Translations under genes and position numbers: made by a program | Origin: Goekera deserti | Lineage (GTDB): Bacteria > Actinomycetota > Actinomycetes > Mycobacteriales > Geodermatophilaceae | NCBI RefSeq assembly: GCF_010685995.1 | Contig: NZ_JAAGWK010000021.1 | Coordinates: 124,001-188,000 of the forward strand | Direction of reading: 5' to 3' | DNA: 64,000 nt | Shown: in pieces, positions 1 through 13,809 of the stretch | Layout of the letters: each line of letters starts with the position of its first letter | Position numbering within the stretch: position 1 is the first letter of the stretch | The notes under the pieces: model-generated | The model's database searches: none | What the model was told of the DNA's origin: nothing | Seen by the model: the letters and a program-made list of their open reading frames with translations, nothing else

Positions 1-452
1 TCGACGACCTGGCGGCTGGCGTCGTCGGCCACCTCGCCGAAGATCGTGTGCTTGCGGTTGAGGTGCGGGGTGTTGGCGACGGTGATGAAGAACTGCGAGC
101 CGTTGGTGCCCGGGCCGGCGTTGGCCATGGCCAGCAGGTACGGCTTGGAGAAGGCCAGGTCGGGGTGGAACTCGTCGCCGAAGCGGTAGCCGGGGCCGCC
201 GGTGCCCTGACCGAGCGGGTCGCCGCCCTGGATCATGAAGTTGGGGATGACCCGGTGGAAGATGGTGCCGTCGTACAGCTTGTCGGTGGTCTTCTGCCGC
301 GTCTGCGGGTGCGTCCACTCCCGGCTGCCCTCGGCCAGCTCCGCGAAGTTCGCGACCGTCTTGGGCGCGTGGTCGGGGAAGAGGTCGACGGTGATGTCGC
401 CGTGGTTGGTGTGCAGGACGGCGCGCCGTGCGGCGGGGGTCTGTTCAGTCAC
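1..452 (-). CDS. ppiA: Peptidyl-prolyl cis-trans isomerase, cyclophilin type (3' end cut by window)
   Basis: Cyclophilins isomerise Xaa-Pro peptide bonds and assist protein folding. The translation carries the family core in order: FHRVIPNFMIQGGDP, then NAGPGTNGSQFFIT, then HLNRKHTIFGEV. No signal peptide is visible, so a cytosolic form is likely. The start is the GTG at 452; another in-frame GTG lies 6 bases upstream. The C-terminus runs off the left edge. The start overlaps the end of the next upstream gene by a few bases, so the two are probably co-transcribed. A cyclophilin beside the Ala/Ile tRNAs and gyrA matches the Mycobacterium ppiA neighbourhood, which is why the symbol is given. 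Confidence 0.93.
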   Translation of the reverse strand, partial: MTEQTPAARRAVLHTNHGDITVDLFPDHAPKTVANFAELAEGSREWTHPQTRQKTTDKLYDGTIFHRVIPNFMIQGGDPLGQGTGGPGYRFGDEFHPDLAFSKPYLLAMANAGPGTNGSQFFITVANTPHLNRKHTIFGEVADDASRQVV

Positions 453-939
453 GCCCACCACTGTCCCACCCCGGCCTGGACGGAGGGGCCGCACCCTCGT
501 CGTCCGAGGCAGGTCGTGCGGCCCCACGGCGCGCTGGTCGGCCCGGCAGGGACAGGTCGAGGTCCCAGCGCAGCTGTTCCACACGCGGCAGCGCGACGGG
601 GTCCTCGAGCCAGCCGGCCACCTCCAGGCTGGACAGCCAACCGTCGTGCACGAACAGCAGGAGCGTGGCGACCAGGTCCCCGTCGGCGTCCACGACCCCC
701 ATGTCCACCTGCACGGGGTTCGCCGCCGACGACCGCGGCATTCCGTCCGGCACGTGGAGGTCCAGGGTGCCGCAGCCGCACGCGCACCCGGGGGACACCC
801 GCACCTGGCGAGCCTGCTCTCGCAGCTCAAGTACACCGGGGAACTCGTGCCCGAGGACGGCGTCCAGCAGCTCTGCCTCGTCAGCGGTCATCGGCCGGGG
901 GTCGGGGTCCCGCTGCGGGCTCACGCCCACCTGCACCAC
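445..939 (-). CDS. Conserved hypothetical protein with CxCGCG motif
   Basis: I do not recognise a named function. The soluble product of about 148-164 residues has a short cysteine motif (CACGCGTLDLHV) followed by an acidic and hydrophobic C-terminal half (LLLFVHDGWLSSLEVAGW), then a low-complexity tail. There is no signal peptide or membrane segment. The coordinates give the longest frame; an internal ATG at 891 (MTADEAELL) is a plausible true start. It overlaps the cyclophilin start by 8 bases, so translational coupling is likely. The cysteines could bind a metal, but that is only inference. Confidence 0.6.
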   Translation of the reverse strand: MVQVGVSPQRDPDPRPMTADEAELLDAVLGHEFPGVLELREQARQVRVSPGCACGCGTLDLHVPDGMPRSSAANPVQVDMGVVDADGDLVATLLLFVHDGWLSSLEVAGWLEDPVALPRVEQLRWDLDLSLPGRPARRGAARPASDDEGAAPPSRPGWDSGGRD

Positions 940-1150
940 CGGCCCCCGGCCAGGAGCGACGACGACGGGGAGGAGCTCGGCGGCGACGACGTGGACTGCA
1001 TCAGGCCATCCTGGCGGGAGTTCGTGCCCCCCATGCCAGCCAGGTCGCTCGCCGGACAGGACCCAGGGCTGAGCTCGATGGTCCCTCGCTGTTCAGCGAG
1101 CGGTCGGGGCCGTGGACCCTCTCACGCCCGGAGCGACGCTGCTCGCCGGC

Positions 1151-1393
1151 TCACGTGAACCCCTCGGTCCAGGTGATCTCGTCCAGTGGGTGTGCTCCCA
1201 GGTAGAAGTCGTCCGGGTACTCGATGAAGCCAGGCTGGATGATCAACTGTCGGCGAGCGGCCTCTGCCTGAGCCTCGCTCGAGAAGACGCCGCAGAGCTT
1301 GTCGTCGGTCTCGATGGGGTCTACCTCGGGATCGAGCTCTTCCTGGCCCTCCAGCGGCCGCATGTGCCACAGCAGGTACACGTCCACGGGCAC
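1151..1393 (-). CDS. Small hypothetical protein (VYLLWH type, 80 aa)
   Basis: This is an 80-residue acidic protein starting MPVDVYLLWHMRP and ending WTEGFT. The pattern VYLLWH, then KLCGVFSSEAQAEAA, then QPGF and DEITWTEGF resembles small bacterial proteins grouped as DUF7336, whose function is unknown; I am recalling that family from memory. The order looks like a single strand-helix-strand fold. It lies alone between the 445-939 gene and the tRNA-Ala. No operon partner is evident. Confidence 0.65.
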   Translation of the reverse strand: MPVDVYLLWHMRPLEGQEELDPEVDPIETDDKLCGVFSSEAQAEAARRQLIIQPGFIEYPDDFYLGAHPLDEITWTEGFT

Positions 1394-1462
1394 CAGCTCC
1401 CGTGCGATGGTGGGCCTCGACGGACGAGAGCCGTCCGAGGCATGGCGACGTCGACGACGTGC

Positions 1463-1538
1463 TGGTGGAGACGAGGGGAATCGAACCCCTAACCCCCGCC
1501 TTGCAAAGGCGGTGCTCTGCCAATTGAGCTACGTCCCC
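1463..1538 (-). tRNA. tRNA-Ala (anticodon TGC)
   Basis: The minus strand reads GGGGACG at the 5' end (1538 downward) and CGTCTCC plus discriminator A at the 3' end, giving a full acceptor stem with a G3-U70 wobble, the known alanine identity pair. The anticodon loop CTTTGCAAAG places TGC at the anticodon. The TpsiC arm contains GGTTCGATTCC. The 3' CCA is encoded (1463-1465). In Mycobacterium a tRNA-Ala and tRNA-Ile also follow gyrA. Confidence 0.97.
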
Positions 1539-1574
1539 GGACGACGGGAGCGGGGCGGATGCCCCGCTCCGACG

Positions 1575-1727
1575 TCAGCCGGTGGGCCTGCCGGTCGGTG
1601 TGCTGACGGACTGCGGACCGCGGGTGGCCTCGGCCCAGAGGTCGGCGTCGCCCGGGGTGGCCGACTTCCGGCGGACCGCGACCAGGGCGCCGGCGGCGAG
1701 GGCCGCGAGAGCCAGCTTCTTCAGCAC
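1575..1727 (-). CDS. DLW-39 family small protein (50 aa)
   Basis: This short frame between the two tRNA genes starts with GTG at 1727 and is preceded by GGAGACC as ribosome site. The product begins with a hydrophobic helix (LKKLALAALAAGALVAV), then RRK, then a short tail containing DADLWAEA. The DLW tripeptide after a single N-terminal helix is the hallmark of the actinobacterial DLW-39 family, which is known for this position near gyrA. Function is unknown. A membrane-anchored or membrane-associated peptide is likely. Confidence 0.8.
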   Translation of the reverse strand: MLKKLALAALAAGALVAVRRKSATPGDADLWAEATRGPQSVSTPTGRPTG

Positions 1728-1810
1728 GCTTGGTCTCCTCCGCCGTCGCCCCGCCGGAGCGGTGACCGGACTGCCGGCCCACCGGAGAATCCCGGTGGGA
1801 GGTGCACGAG

Positions 1811-1884
1811 TGGGCCTGGGAGGACTTGAACCTCCGGCCTCATCCTTATCAGGGATGCGCTCTAACCGCCTGAGCTACAGGCCC
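1811..1884 (-). tRNA. tRNA-Ile (anticodon GAT)
   Basis: The minus strand gives the acceptor stem GGGCCTG (5' end at 1884), D arm AGCTCAGGCGGTTAGAGC, anticodon stem-loop CATCC-CTGATAA-GGATG with anticodon GAT, and T arm GGAGGTTCAAGTCCTCC. The length is 74 bases. No CCA is encoded at the 3' end, unlike the tRNA-Ala next to it, so CCA must be added by an enzyme such as the one encoded at 40286-41770. Confidence 0.97.
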
Positions 1885-1971
1885 GTGAACCTCGTCGAGC
1901 CTACCTGCCTGCCCGCCTGACCCATCACGGGGGGTGCGGGGATGGAACGGCCCCGCTGCAGGCGCTGGAAC

Positions 1972-2031
1972 AGGCCCCGTCCCGAGGCTCGCCCCGCGCA
2001 GAGCGTGGGGTGAGGAGGACGGGGTCCTCTT
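1972..2031. repeat. Stop-proximal palindromic element, copy 1
   Basis: A GC-rich imperfect inverted repeat lies directly after the DUF3566 stop codon. It has outer arms near GGCCCCGTCC and GGACGGGGTCC and a centre CGCGCAGAGCGTGG shared with the copy at 16883-16944. It probably folds as a terminator hairpin, and it belongs to the dispersed family described in the findings. Confidence 0.6.
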
Positions 2032-2778
2032 TCAGTCGCGCTCGGCGAGCGTGACCTCCAGGCCACCGACCAGGTCGGCGCACAGGTTGTACATCAGGGT
2101 GCCCACCGTGGCCAGGGCGGTGAACAGCACCACGTTGATCGCACCGATCACCGCGGCGCCACCGAAGACGATGCCGGGGGTGATGAACTCCGTGGCCGCC
2201 TCCTCGCCACCGGTGGCGGTGGTGTTCAGCTGCCCGATGAGGTCGTTGAGGGTGTCGAAGACACCCAGCCCGCCGAGGATCCCGTAGAGCAGCCCGACGG
2301 CCACCATCCACACGAAGAAGAACGCGATCGACAGCACCAGGGAGATCTTCAGCGCCGACCAGGTGTCCAGGTTGCGCAGCTGGAGCCGGGCCCGCCGGGG
2401 TCCGCGCGCCGACCGCCCGCGCCCGCTGCTCTCGGTCGTGCTCTCCGCGGCGTTCGGGCCTGCGGCGTTCCCGCGACCGGTGGCCCCTGCCCCGGTGCGG
2501 CCGGGACTGCCGGCCGGCGCGGCACCGCGCGTGCCCGTCGCTGCGCCCGTCGCCAGGGCGCTGGTCTGGGCCGTGTCGTTGGGGGACATCGGAGCACTCC
2601 TGGCGTTCGAAGGGGCAGCGGCCGACCCGGTGGCGGCGCCGGCTGGCGGCCCCCCACCGGCACTCGCTCTGGCGGGCATCTCCTGGGTCGACGGGCTGCC
2701 GGTGGCCGCCGGGGTGGACGAGCCGCGTCGGCCCGACCGCGCGGCGGTGCGCACGGCACCCTCTGGCCGGTCGGCCAT
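2032..2778 (-). CDS. DUF3566 membrane protein
   Basis: The first 115 residues or so are a low-complexity Pro/Ala/Gly/Arg-rich segment, probably cytosolic. The C-terminal half is the DUF3566 domain: ARLQLRNLDTWSALKISL leads into one membrane helix (SIAFFFVWMVAVGLLYGIL), then a loop, then a second helix (GAAVIGAINVVLFTALATVGTLMY). The ATG at 2778 starts the longest frame. The gene follows gyrA on the same strand with about 150 bases between, as Rv0007 does in Mycobacterium. Its role is not known. Confidence 0.9.
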   Translation of the reverse strand: MADRPEGAVRTAARSGRRGSSTPAATGSPSTQEMPARASAGGGPPAGAATGSAAAPSNARSAPMSPNDTAQTSALATGAATGTRGAAPAGSPGRTGAGATGRGNAAGPNAAESTTESSGRGRSARGPRRARLQLRNLDTWSALKISLVLSIAFFFVWMVAVGLLYGILGGLGVFDTLNDLIGQLNTTATGGEEAATEFITPGIVFGGAAVIGAINVVLFTALATVGTLMYNLCADLVGGLEVTLAERD

Positions 2779-2931
2779 GCTCGTCTCCCGTCCTCGAGCG
2801 GCGCGCGCTCGTCTGCGTCCGGCGCGCGAGGCGCAGGCGGCGCGTACACGCCGGTCAGAACCGTACTGGCCGCACGGACGCCGGGCGAGACGGCGACGTC
2901 TCGCCCGGCGGACCAGCCAGGTGACCCCAGA

Positions 2932-6663
<3,732 letters not shown>

Positions 6664-6802
6664 GCGGTTCTCCACAGGTCAGTACACAGCGGTGGACAAA
6701 AGTCCTGGTCAGGTTGCGTGTGGGCAACGCCCGGGGGTGTGTCGGGTGGACAGCCGGCGTCCACCGGACTCATCAGTCGAGTCCCGTGCAGGGACCCACC
6801 CC

Positions 6803-6859
6803 GGCCCCCTCGCAGGGGCCCGCCCTGAGCTTGCGAAGGGTGGGGGCGAGGGGGTCCTT
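6803..6859. repeat. Stop-proximal palindromic element, copy 2
   Basis: The element lies directly after the gyrB stop codon. Outer arms are GGCCCCCTCGC and GCGAGGGGGTCC, and the inner part is CCCGCCCTGAGC-TTGCGAAGGG. The inner part is shared almost base for base with the inverted copy at 54176-54232. It probably terminates gyrB transcription before gyrA or acts as a processing site. Confidence 0.65.
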
Positions 6860-8959
<2,100 letters not shown>

Positions 8960-9125
8960 TCAGCGGGGCACTCAGGCGGCTGCTGGCGATGTGTCATGCC
9001 CAGACTACCTCCTCCGGACGACAGGACCGCGCCGTCCGCGCCACCAGACGGGATCTGCGCCCCTCCCGACACATCGACCACCACCGGTCTTGCCCCACCC
9101 CCTGACACGCCGCCGACGGCAGCCA

Positions 9126-9188
9126 GGGGGCGGTGCCGACGGGCGGCCAGGGGCCGGTGCCGGCAGGCGGGAGGGGCCGGTGCCGGCG
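9126..9188. repeat. Short GGGCCGGTGCCGG direct repeats
   Basis: Between the permease stop codon and the gyrB promoter region a unit close to GGGGCCGGTGCCGGC is repeated about 2.5 times with a period of about 24-27 bases. The copies begin near 9127, 9150 and 9173. The repeats could be simple slippage products or part of a terminator. No protein-coding signal is seen. Confidence 0.45.
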
Positions 9189-10589
9189 TCAGTCGGCCAG
9201 CCGCTCCGGGTCCAGCTCGGGCGTGCCCCGCCCGGCCCGGCGGCCGACCAGCACCGTCACGCCCCACAGCAGGACGCCGATCGCCAGCAGCACGCCGGCG
9301 ATCTGGTACTGCACCACCGGCCGGCCGGCCCATGGCGTGGCGAGGAACGCGCAGGCCAGCGCACCGACGACGGGCAGCACGGTCGGCGTCCGGAAGTGGT
9401 CGGCGTCCACCGGGTCGCGGCGCAGCACCAGCACCGCGATGTTGACGACGGTGAACACCAGCAGCAGGAGCAGGGCCGTCGTCCCGCCCAGGTCGGGCAC
9501 CGCGCCGACGAAGGTGATCAGCCCGAACGCCAGGGCGGTGGTGAACAGGATCGCCACCGTGGGGGTGCGCCGGTCGGGGTGCACCCGCCCGAGCAGCGGC
9601 GGCAGCACGCCCTCCCGGCTCATCCCGTAGACCAGGCGGGAGGCCATCAGCATGTTGATCAGCGCGGAGTTGGCGACGGCGAACATGGTGATCACGCCGA
9701 ACAGGCCGAGCGGGAAGCCCGGAGCCCCGGCCTCGACCACCTGCAGCAGCGGGGTGTCGCCCTCGCTGAGCCGGTCGGCCGGCACCAGGGTGATCGCCGA
9801 GACCGACACCAGCACGTAGATCACGCCGGTCAGGGCCAGGCCGGTGAGCAGCACCTTGGGGAAGATCCGCCGGGGGTCCTTGCACTCCTCGGCCATGTTG
9901 ACCGAGTCCTCGAAGCCGACCATCGCGAAGAAGGCCAGCCCGGTCGCCGCGATCACCCCGCCCAGCAGCGACATGTCCCCGGTGTCGGCCTGGGTCACCC
10001 GGGAGACGTCGCCCTCGCCCACCCCGATCGCCCACATCCCGATGCCGATGACGATCAGCAGGCCGGTGAGCTCGACGCAGGTGAGCACCACGTTGGCCTT
10101 CACGCTCTCGCCCACACCGCGCATGTTGACCAGCGCCACCAGGCCCATGAAGCCCAGCCCGATGAGCGTGATGCCGATGCCCTCGCCCAGCTCCAGGCCG
10201 AAGACGCTGGCGGCGTTGGCGGCGAACGCCCGGGCCGCCGTGGACGCCGAGGTGATGCCGGAGCTCATCACGGCGAAGGCGACCAGGAACGTCAGGAAGT
10301 GCACCCCGAACGCCTTGTGCGTGTACAGCGCCGCACCGGCCGCCCGGGGGTACTTGGTGACCAGCTCCAGGTAGCTGAACGCGGTGACCAGCGCGACCAG
10401 GAACGCGACCAGGAACGGCGCCCAGACGATGCCGCCCACCTGGTCGGCCACCTGCCCGGTCAGCGCGTAGATGCCGGTGCCGAGCACGTCGCCGACGATG
10501 AACAGCAACAGCAGCCCCGGGCCCATCACCCGGCGCAGCTCGGTCTGCTCTCCGCCGGTGCCGTGCTCGGTGCGGGTCGACTCGGCCAT
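9189..10589 (-). CDS. APC family amino acid permease
   Basis: This 466-residue integral membrane protein is predicted to import amino acids or related amines by cation symport. The N-terminus has the APC consensus around helix 1 (FIVGDVLGTGIYALTGQVADQVGG) and a conserved helix 2 loop (YLELVTKYPRAAGAALYTHKAF). The GFEDSVNMAEECKDPRRIFPK motif near the middle is typical of the cationic amino acid or YfnA-like branch. About 12 membrane helices are visible. The start is the ATG at 10589, with GAGGAGG upstream. Substrate cannot be read from the sequence. The gene is an insertion into the usual recF-gyrB order. Confidence 0.9.
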   Translation of the reverse strand: MAESTRTEHGTGGEQTELRRVMGPGLLLLFIVGDVLGTGIYALTGQVADQVGGIVWAPFLVAFLVALVTAFSYLELVTKYPRAAGAALYTHKAFGVHFLTFLVAFAVMSSGITSASTAARAFAANAASVFGLELGEGIGITLIGLGFMGLVALVNMRGVGESVKANVVLTCVELTGLLIVIGIGMWAIGVGEGDVSRVTQADTGDMSLLGGVIAATGLAFFAMVGFEDSVNMAEECKDPRRIFPKVLLTGLALTGVIYVLVSVSAITLVPADRLSEGDTPLLQVVEAGAPGFPLGLFGVITMFAVANSALINMLMASRLVYGMSREGVLPPLLGRVHPDRRTPTVAILFTTALAFGLITFVGAVPDLGGTTALLLLLVFTVVNIAVLVLRRDPVDADHFRTPTVLPVVGALACAFLATPWAGRPVVQYQIAGVLLAIGVLLWGVTVLVGRRAGRGTPELDPERLAD

Positions 10590-10668
10590 GACCGCCTCCT
10601 CAGGGCCGCCGGAGCAGGCGGTCAGCAGAGCGTGGCGGCTCCGCCCGCCGACGGCCACTCGGGACGCC

Positions 10669-10682
10669 GTTCCACGTGGAAC
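10669..10682. promoter_or_regulatory. parS-like ParB-binding site 1
   Basis: The perfect 14-base palindrome GTTCCACGTGGAAC matches the bacterial parS core (GTTYCACGTGRAAC). It lies between the permease and ABC transporter genes, about 8 kb from the probable origin. Confidence 0.8.
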
Positions 10683-10717
10683 CGTCTCGACCCCTCGGCC
10701 CGACCGGCCCGGCCGCC

Positions 10718-10784
10718 GGCCCCGGTGCAGGGCCCCGCGCCGCACGGAGCGTGGTGCGGGGGGCACCGGGGTCCTTCGACTCCC
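10718..10784. repeat. Stop-proximal palindromic element, copy 3
   Basis: The inverted repeat directly follows the ABC transporter stop codon. Outer arms are GGCCCCGGTGCAGGG and GCACCGGGGTCC, with centre CGCACGGAGCGTGGTGCG. It is closely related to the copies at 15769 and 16883. Confidence 0.65.
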
Positions 10785-12701
10785 TCAGGCGAGCAGCTGC
10801 GCCCTGGCCAGCTCGCGGTACAGCGGGTTGGTCTCCACCAGCTCGGCGTGGGTGCCCGCGCCCACCACCCGGCCGGCGTCCAGCACCACGATCTGGTCGC
10901 TGTCCAGCACGGTCGAGAGCCGGTGGGCCACCACGAGCAGCGCCCGGTCGGCCGCCGCGCGGGTGAGCGTCTCGCGCAGCAGCGTCTCGTTGCGGGCGTC
11001 CAGGCTGGCGGTGGGCTCGTCGAGCAGCAGCAGCGCCGGGCGGGCCAGCAGCGACCGGGCGATGGCCAGCCGCTGGCGTTCCCCGCCGGAGAGCAGCACG
11101 CCGTCGTCGCCGACCAGCACGTCCAGGCCCCGCTCCGAGCGCTCCACGATGCCGGTCAGCCCCACCTCGGCCAGCGCCCGCCACAGTTCGTCCTCGGGCG
11201 TGTCCGGCGCGGCCAGCAGCAGGTTCTCCCGCACCGTGCCGGCCAGCACCGGGGCCTCCTGCTCCACGTAGCCCACCCGCGCCCGCACCGCCGCCTGCGG
11301 CAGCTCCCGGACGTCGGTGCCCGCCCAGCGGATCTCGCCGCCGGACAGCGGGTAGAAGCCCTCGATCAGTGCCAGCAGCGTCGACTTGCCCGCACCCGAG
11401 GGGCCCACCAGTGCGGTGCGGGTGCCCGCCGGCACGGAGAACGAGATGCCGTGCAGCACCCCGGTGCCGTCCGGGTAGCCGAAGTCGACGTCCACCAGCT
11501 CGAGCAGCGGGGTGGGGTCACCCGCGACGGGGACCCGGGGTGACGTGGTGGCCGACCCCAGCTGCGGGCGGTCGTCGTCCTCGGGGGTCAGGTCGAGCAC
11601 CTCCTGCACCCGGGCCAGCGCGCCGAGCCCGCTCTGCAGCTCGGTGTAGGCGCGGATGCCCTGGCCCAGCGGCTGGATCAGCAGGAACAGGTAGAGGATG
11701 AACGCGACCAGCTGGGAGACCTCGATCGAGCCCTGGGCGACCCGGTAGCCGCCCAGGCCGAGCACGGCCAGGAACGCACCCTGGACGGCGATCGAGCTGG
11801 CCGGGGAGACCAACGCCTGCAGCCGGGCCACCCGGACGCCGGCCCGGTAGGCGCCCTGGGCGCTGTCGCCCACCAGCGTCACCTCGCGCGCAGTGGCACC
11901 ACTGGCCCGGATGGTGCGCACCGCCGACAGTGCCCGCTCCACCGCCGCGCTCATCGCGCCGACCTGCTCCTGCGCCTGCCGGGACAGCACCCGCACCCGC
12001 CGCGCCGCCGCGACCGCGGTGCCCACACCGACCGACACCGACAGCACGGTGACCAGCAGCAGCCAGCCGTCGACCAGCGCCATCGCCACCAGCGCGCCGA
12101 CGCCCACCAGCACCGACCCGCCCAGGTCCACGATCCCGGAGGTGACCGTGGCCCGTAGCAGCGTGGTGTCCGCGCCCACCCGGGACATCAGGTCACCGGT
12201 GCGCCGCCGGTCGTACTCCACCACCGGCAGCCGCAGCAGCCGGTCGGCCAGGGTGCGCCGGGTGGACAGCACCACGCCCTCGGCGGTGCGCTGCAGCAGG
12301 TACTGCTGCCACGCGCTGAGCACCGCCGACCCCACCAGGACGACGACCAGCACGCTGACCAGCGGCAGCAGCGGCTCGTCGGTGCCCACGACGTCGATCA
12401 CCCGGGCGACCAGCGCCGGCTGCGCCAGTGCCGCCGCCGCCCCGACCAGCGACAGCAGGGCGGCGGCGGTCAGCGGGCGACGGTGCGGGCGCAGCAGCGG
12501 CACCAGCTGCCGGACGCCGGCCGTCCGCGGCGGCTGCGGGCCCGTGCTGTCACCCGGGGGTGTGCTCCCGCCGGAGGACGTGCTGCCGGCGGAGGACGTG
12601 CTGCCGGCGGAGGACGGCGGGCCGGCGCCGCCGGCCTGGTCGCGCGGCGTCGTCGCGGTGCCGCGCCGCCCGTCCTCCGCGCGGACCGGGGCGTCGGTCA
12701 G
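10785..12701 (-). CDS. ABC exporter, fused membrane and ATPase domains
   Basis: This is a half-transporter of the type IV exporter fold, probably acting as a dimer. About 60 residues of low-complexity Ser/Gly/Pro sequence precede six membrane helices. The ATPase domain follows: Walker A GPSGAGKST, ABC signature LSGGERQRLAIARSLL, Walker B LLLLDEPTASLD and H-loop VVAHRLST. All catalytic residues are present. Substrate is unknown. The start is uncertain: CTG at 12701 overlaps the stop of the preceding gene, while the nearest in-frame GTG (12815) would overlap that gene by over 100 bases. It is probably co-transcribed with the upstream 366-residue gene. Confidence 0.88.
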   Translation of the reverse strand: MTDAPVRAEDGRRGTATTPRDQAGGAGPPSSAGSTSSAGSTSSGGSTPPGDSTGPQPPRTAGVRQLVPLLRPHRRPLTAAALLSLVGAAAALAQPALVARVIDVVGTDEPLLPLVSVLVVVLVGSAVLSAWQQYLLQRTAEGVVLSTRRTLADRLLRLPVVEYDRRRTGDLMSRVGADTTLLRATVTSGIVDLGGSVLVGVGALVAMALVDGWLLLVTVLSVSVGVGTAVAAARRVRVLSRQAQEQVGAMSAAVERALSAVRTIRASGATAREVTLVGDSAQGAYRAGVRVARLQALVSPASSIAVQGAFLAVLGLGGYRVAQGSIEVSQLVAFILYLFLLIQPLGQGIRAYTELQSGLGALARVQEVLDLTPEDDDRPQLGSATTSPRVPVAGDPTPLLELVDVDFGYPDGTGVLHGISFSVPAGTRTALVGPSGAGKSTLLALIEGFYPLSGGEIRWAGTDVRELPQAAVRARVGYVEQEAPVLAGTVRENLLLAAPDTPEDELWRALAEVGLTGIVERSERGLDVLVGDDGVLLSGGERQRLAIARSLLARPALLLLDEPTASLDARNETLLRETLTRAAADRALLVVAHRLSTVLDSDQIVVLDAGRVVGAGTHAELVETNPLYRELARAQLLA

Positions 12702-13798
12702 CGGAGTGCGGCGAGCGCGCCGACGACCGCGGTCAGGATGCGCCCCTGGTGCTGGATCAGCTCCGGCCGGTGACCGTCCGGGCGGATCGCGGCCACGTGG
12801 CCGGCGGCCGACCACAGCTCGTCGCCGTCGTCACTGCCGAGCAGGAGCTGCCGCACGACGACGTCGTCGACCAGCCGGCGCAGCTGCGGGGTGTCCTCCG
12901 GGGCCAGCAGCACCCAGCGGGTGTCGAACTCCGGGTCACCGCTGGGCAGGTGCAGCAGGCCCCCGGTGCGGTGCTTCCAGAACCGGGCCGGGGAGAGCCG
13001 GAACGAGGGCAGCTCACCGAGCACCGGTGCCGCGGTCACCGCCCAGCGGGGCTGGGCGTACCGGCCCGAGGTGTAGACGACGTCGAAGGCGACCAGCTCC
13101 AGGCTGCCCAGCCGGCCGCGCAGCACGTTGCCCGGCCGGTCGTCCTTGGAGGGGCGGACCGGGGACGCCGCGACCAGCTGCGCGAGGACGGCGTCCTCCG
13201 GGCCGGTGCCGTCGGAGGGCACCCAGCCGTTGTCCATGCCCCAGCCCTGGGCGCCGACCAGGTCGCCCTGGTACCGGAACACCTGGTCCCCGACGCGGTC
13301 GGCGCGGCGGCGGGCGGGGCGGGCGGCACCCCAGAAGCCGCGCTGCCCGCCCTGCTCCTGACCGGGCTGCTCACCGGGCTGCTGCTGGCCGGGGGCCCAG
13401 GGCTGCTCGGCGGCGGAACCCCACGGCTGCTGCGGGGCCCACTGCTGCTCCGGCTGCTGCACCGGCTCCGGCCCGCCGCCGGCGACCTGCCCGGGCTGGC
13501 GGCCGGCGATCTGGTCGGGGGTGGGGCCCCACTGACGCCGCGGCTCGGCCGGCGGCGGGGCGCCGGCCGACGGGTCGGCGGGCCGGACGGGGCGCTCGGG
13601 CTCGGCGGCCGGCAGCGACCAGCCCGGGGGCTCCCAGGCGGCCGGCGGGCCGGCGTCCGGGGTGGGACCCGGCGTGGCGCCCGCGGGGTCCTGCCCCGGC
13701 CGGCCGGCCGGCGTGCTGCCACCGCCCAGGTGCTCCGGCTCGCGCCAGCCCTGACCGTCGGGTCCGTCGAAGCCGTCGCGGTCGCGGGGGCTGCTCAT
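12698..13798 (-). CDS. Hypothetical protein with Pro/Gln-rich N-terminal half
   Basis: I do not recognise a family. The 366-residue protein starts at the ATG at 13798 (GGGAGAACGACC upstream). Residues 1 to about 165 are Pro/Gly/Gln-rich and probably disordered. The rest looks like a folded domain with aromatic and acidic motifs (DQVFRYQGDLVGAQGWGMD, FWKHRTGGLLHLPSGDPEFD, TRWVLLAPEDTPQLRRLVDD). No signal peptide or membrane helix is seen. It starts 11 bases after the dciA stop and touches the start of the ABC exporter, so the three genes form an operon. A role with the exporter or with replication is possible, but nothing in the sequence decides this. Confidence 0.72.
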   Translation of the reverse strand: MSSPRDRDGFDGPDGQGWREPEHLGGGSTPAGRPGQDPAGATPGPTPDAGPPAAWEPPGWSLPAAEPERPVRPADPSAGAPPPAEPRRQWGPTPDQIAGRQPGQVAGGGPEPVQQPEQQWAPQQPWGSAAEQPWAPGQQQPGEQPGQEQGGQRGFWGAARPARRRADRVGDQVFRYQGDLVGAQGWGMDNGWVPSDGTGPEDAVLAQLVAASPVRPSKDDRPGNVLRGRLGSLELVAFDVVYTSGRYAQPRWAVTAAPVLGELPSFRLSPARFWKHRTGGLLHLPSGDPEFDTRWVLLAPEDTPQLRRLVDDVVVRQLLLGSDDGDELWSAAGHVAAIRPDGHRPELIQHQGRILTAVVGALAALR

Positions 13799-13809
13799 GG
13801 TCGTTCTCC

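Noticed and set aside
1151-1164. TCACGTGAAC near the 80-residue gene as a fifth parS site
   Set aside because: Read as a 14-mer it is GGCTCACGTGAACC, with several mismatches to GTTYCACGTGRAAC in the outer positions, so it is too weak.
9189-12701. Prophage or transposon around the permease and ABC genes
   Set aside because: No integrase, transposase, terminal repeats or composition change is visible. It looks like normal gene insertion.
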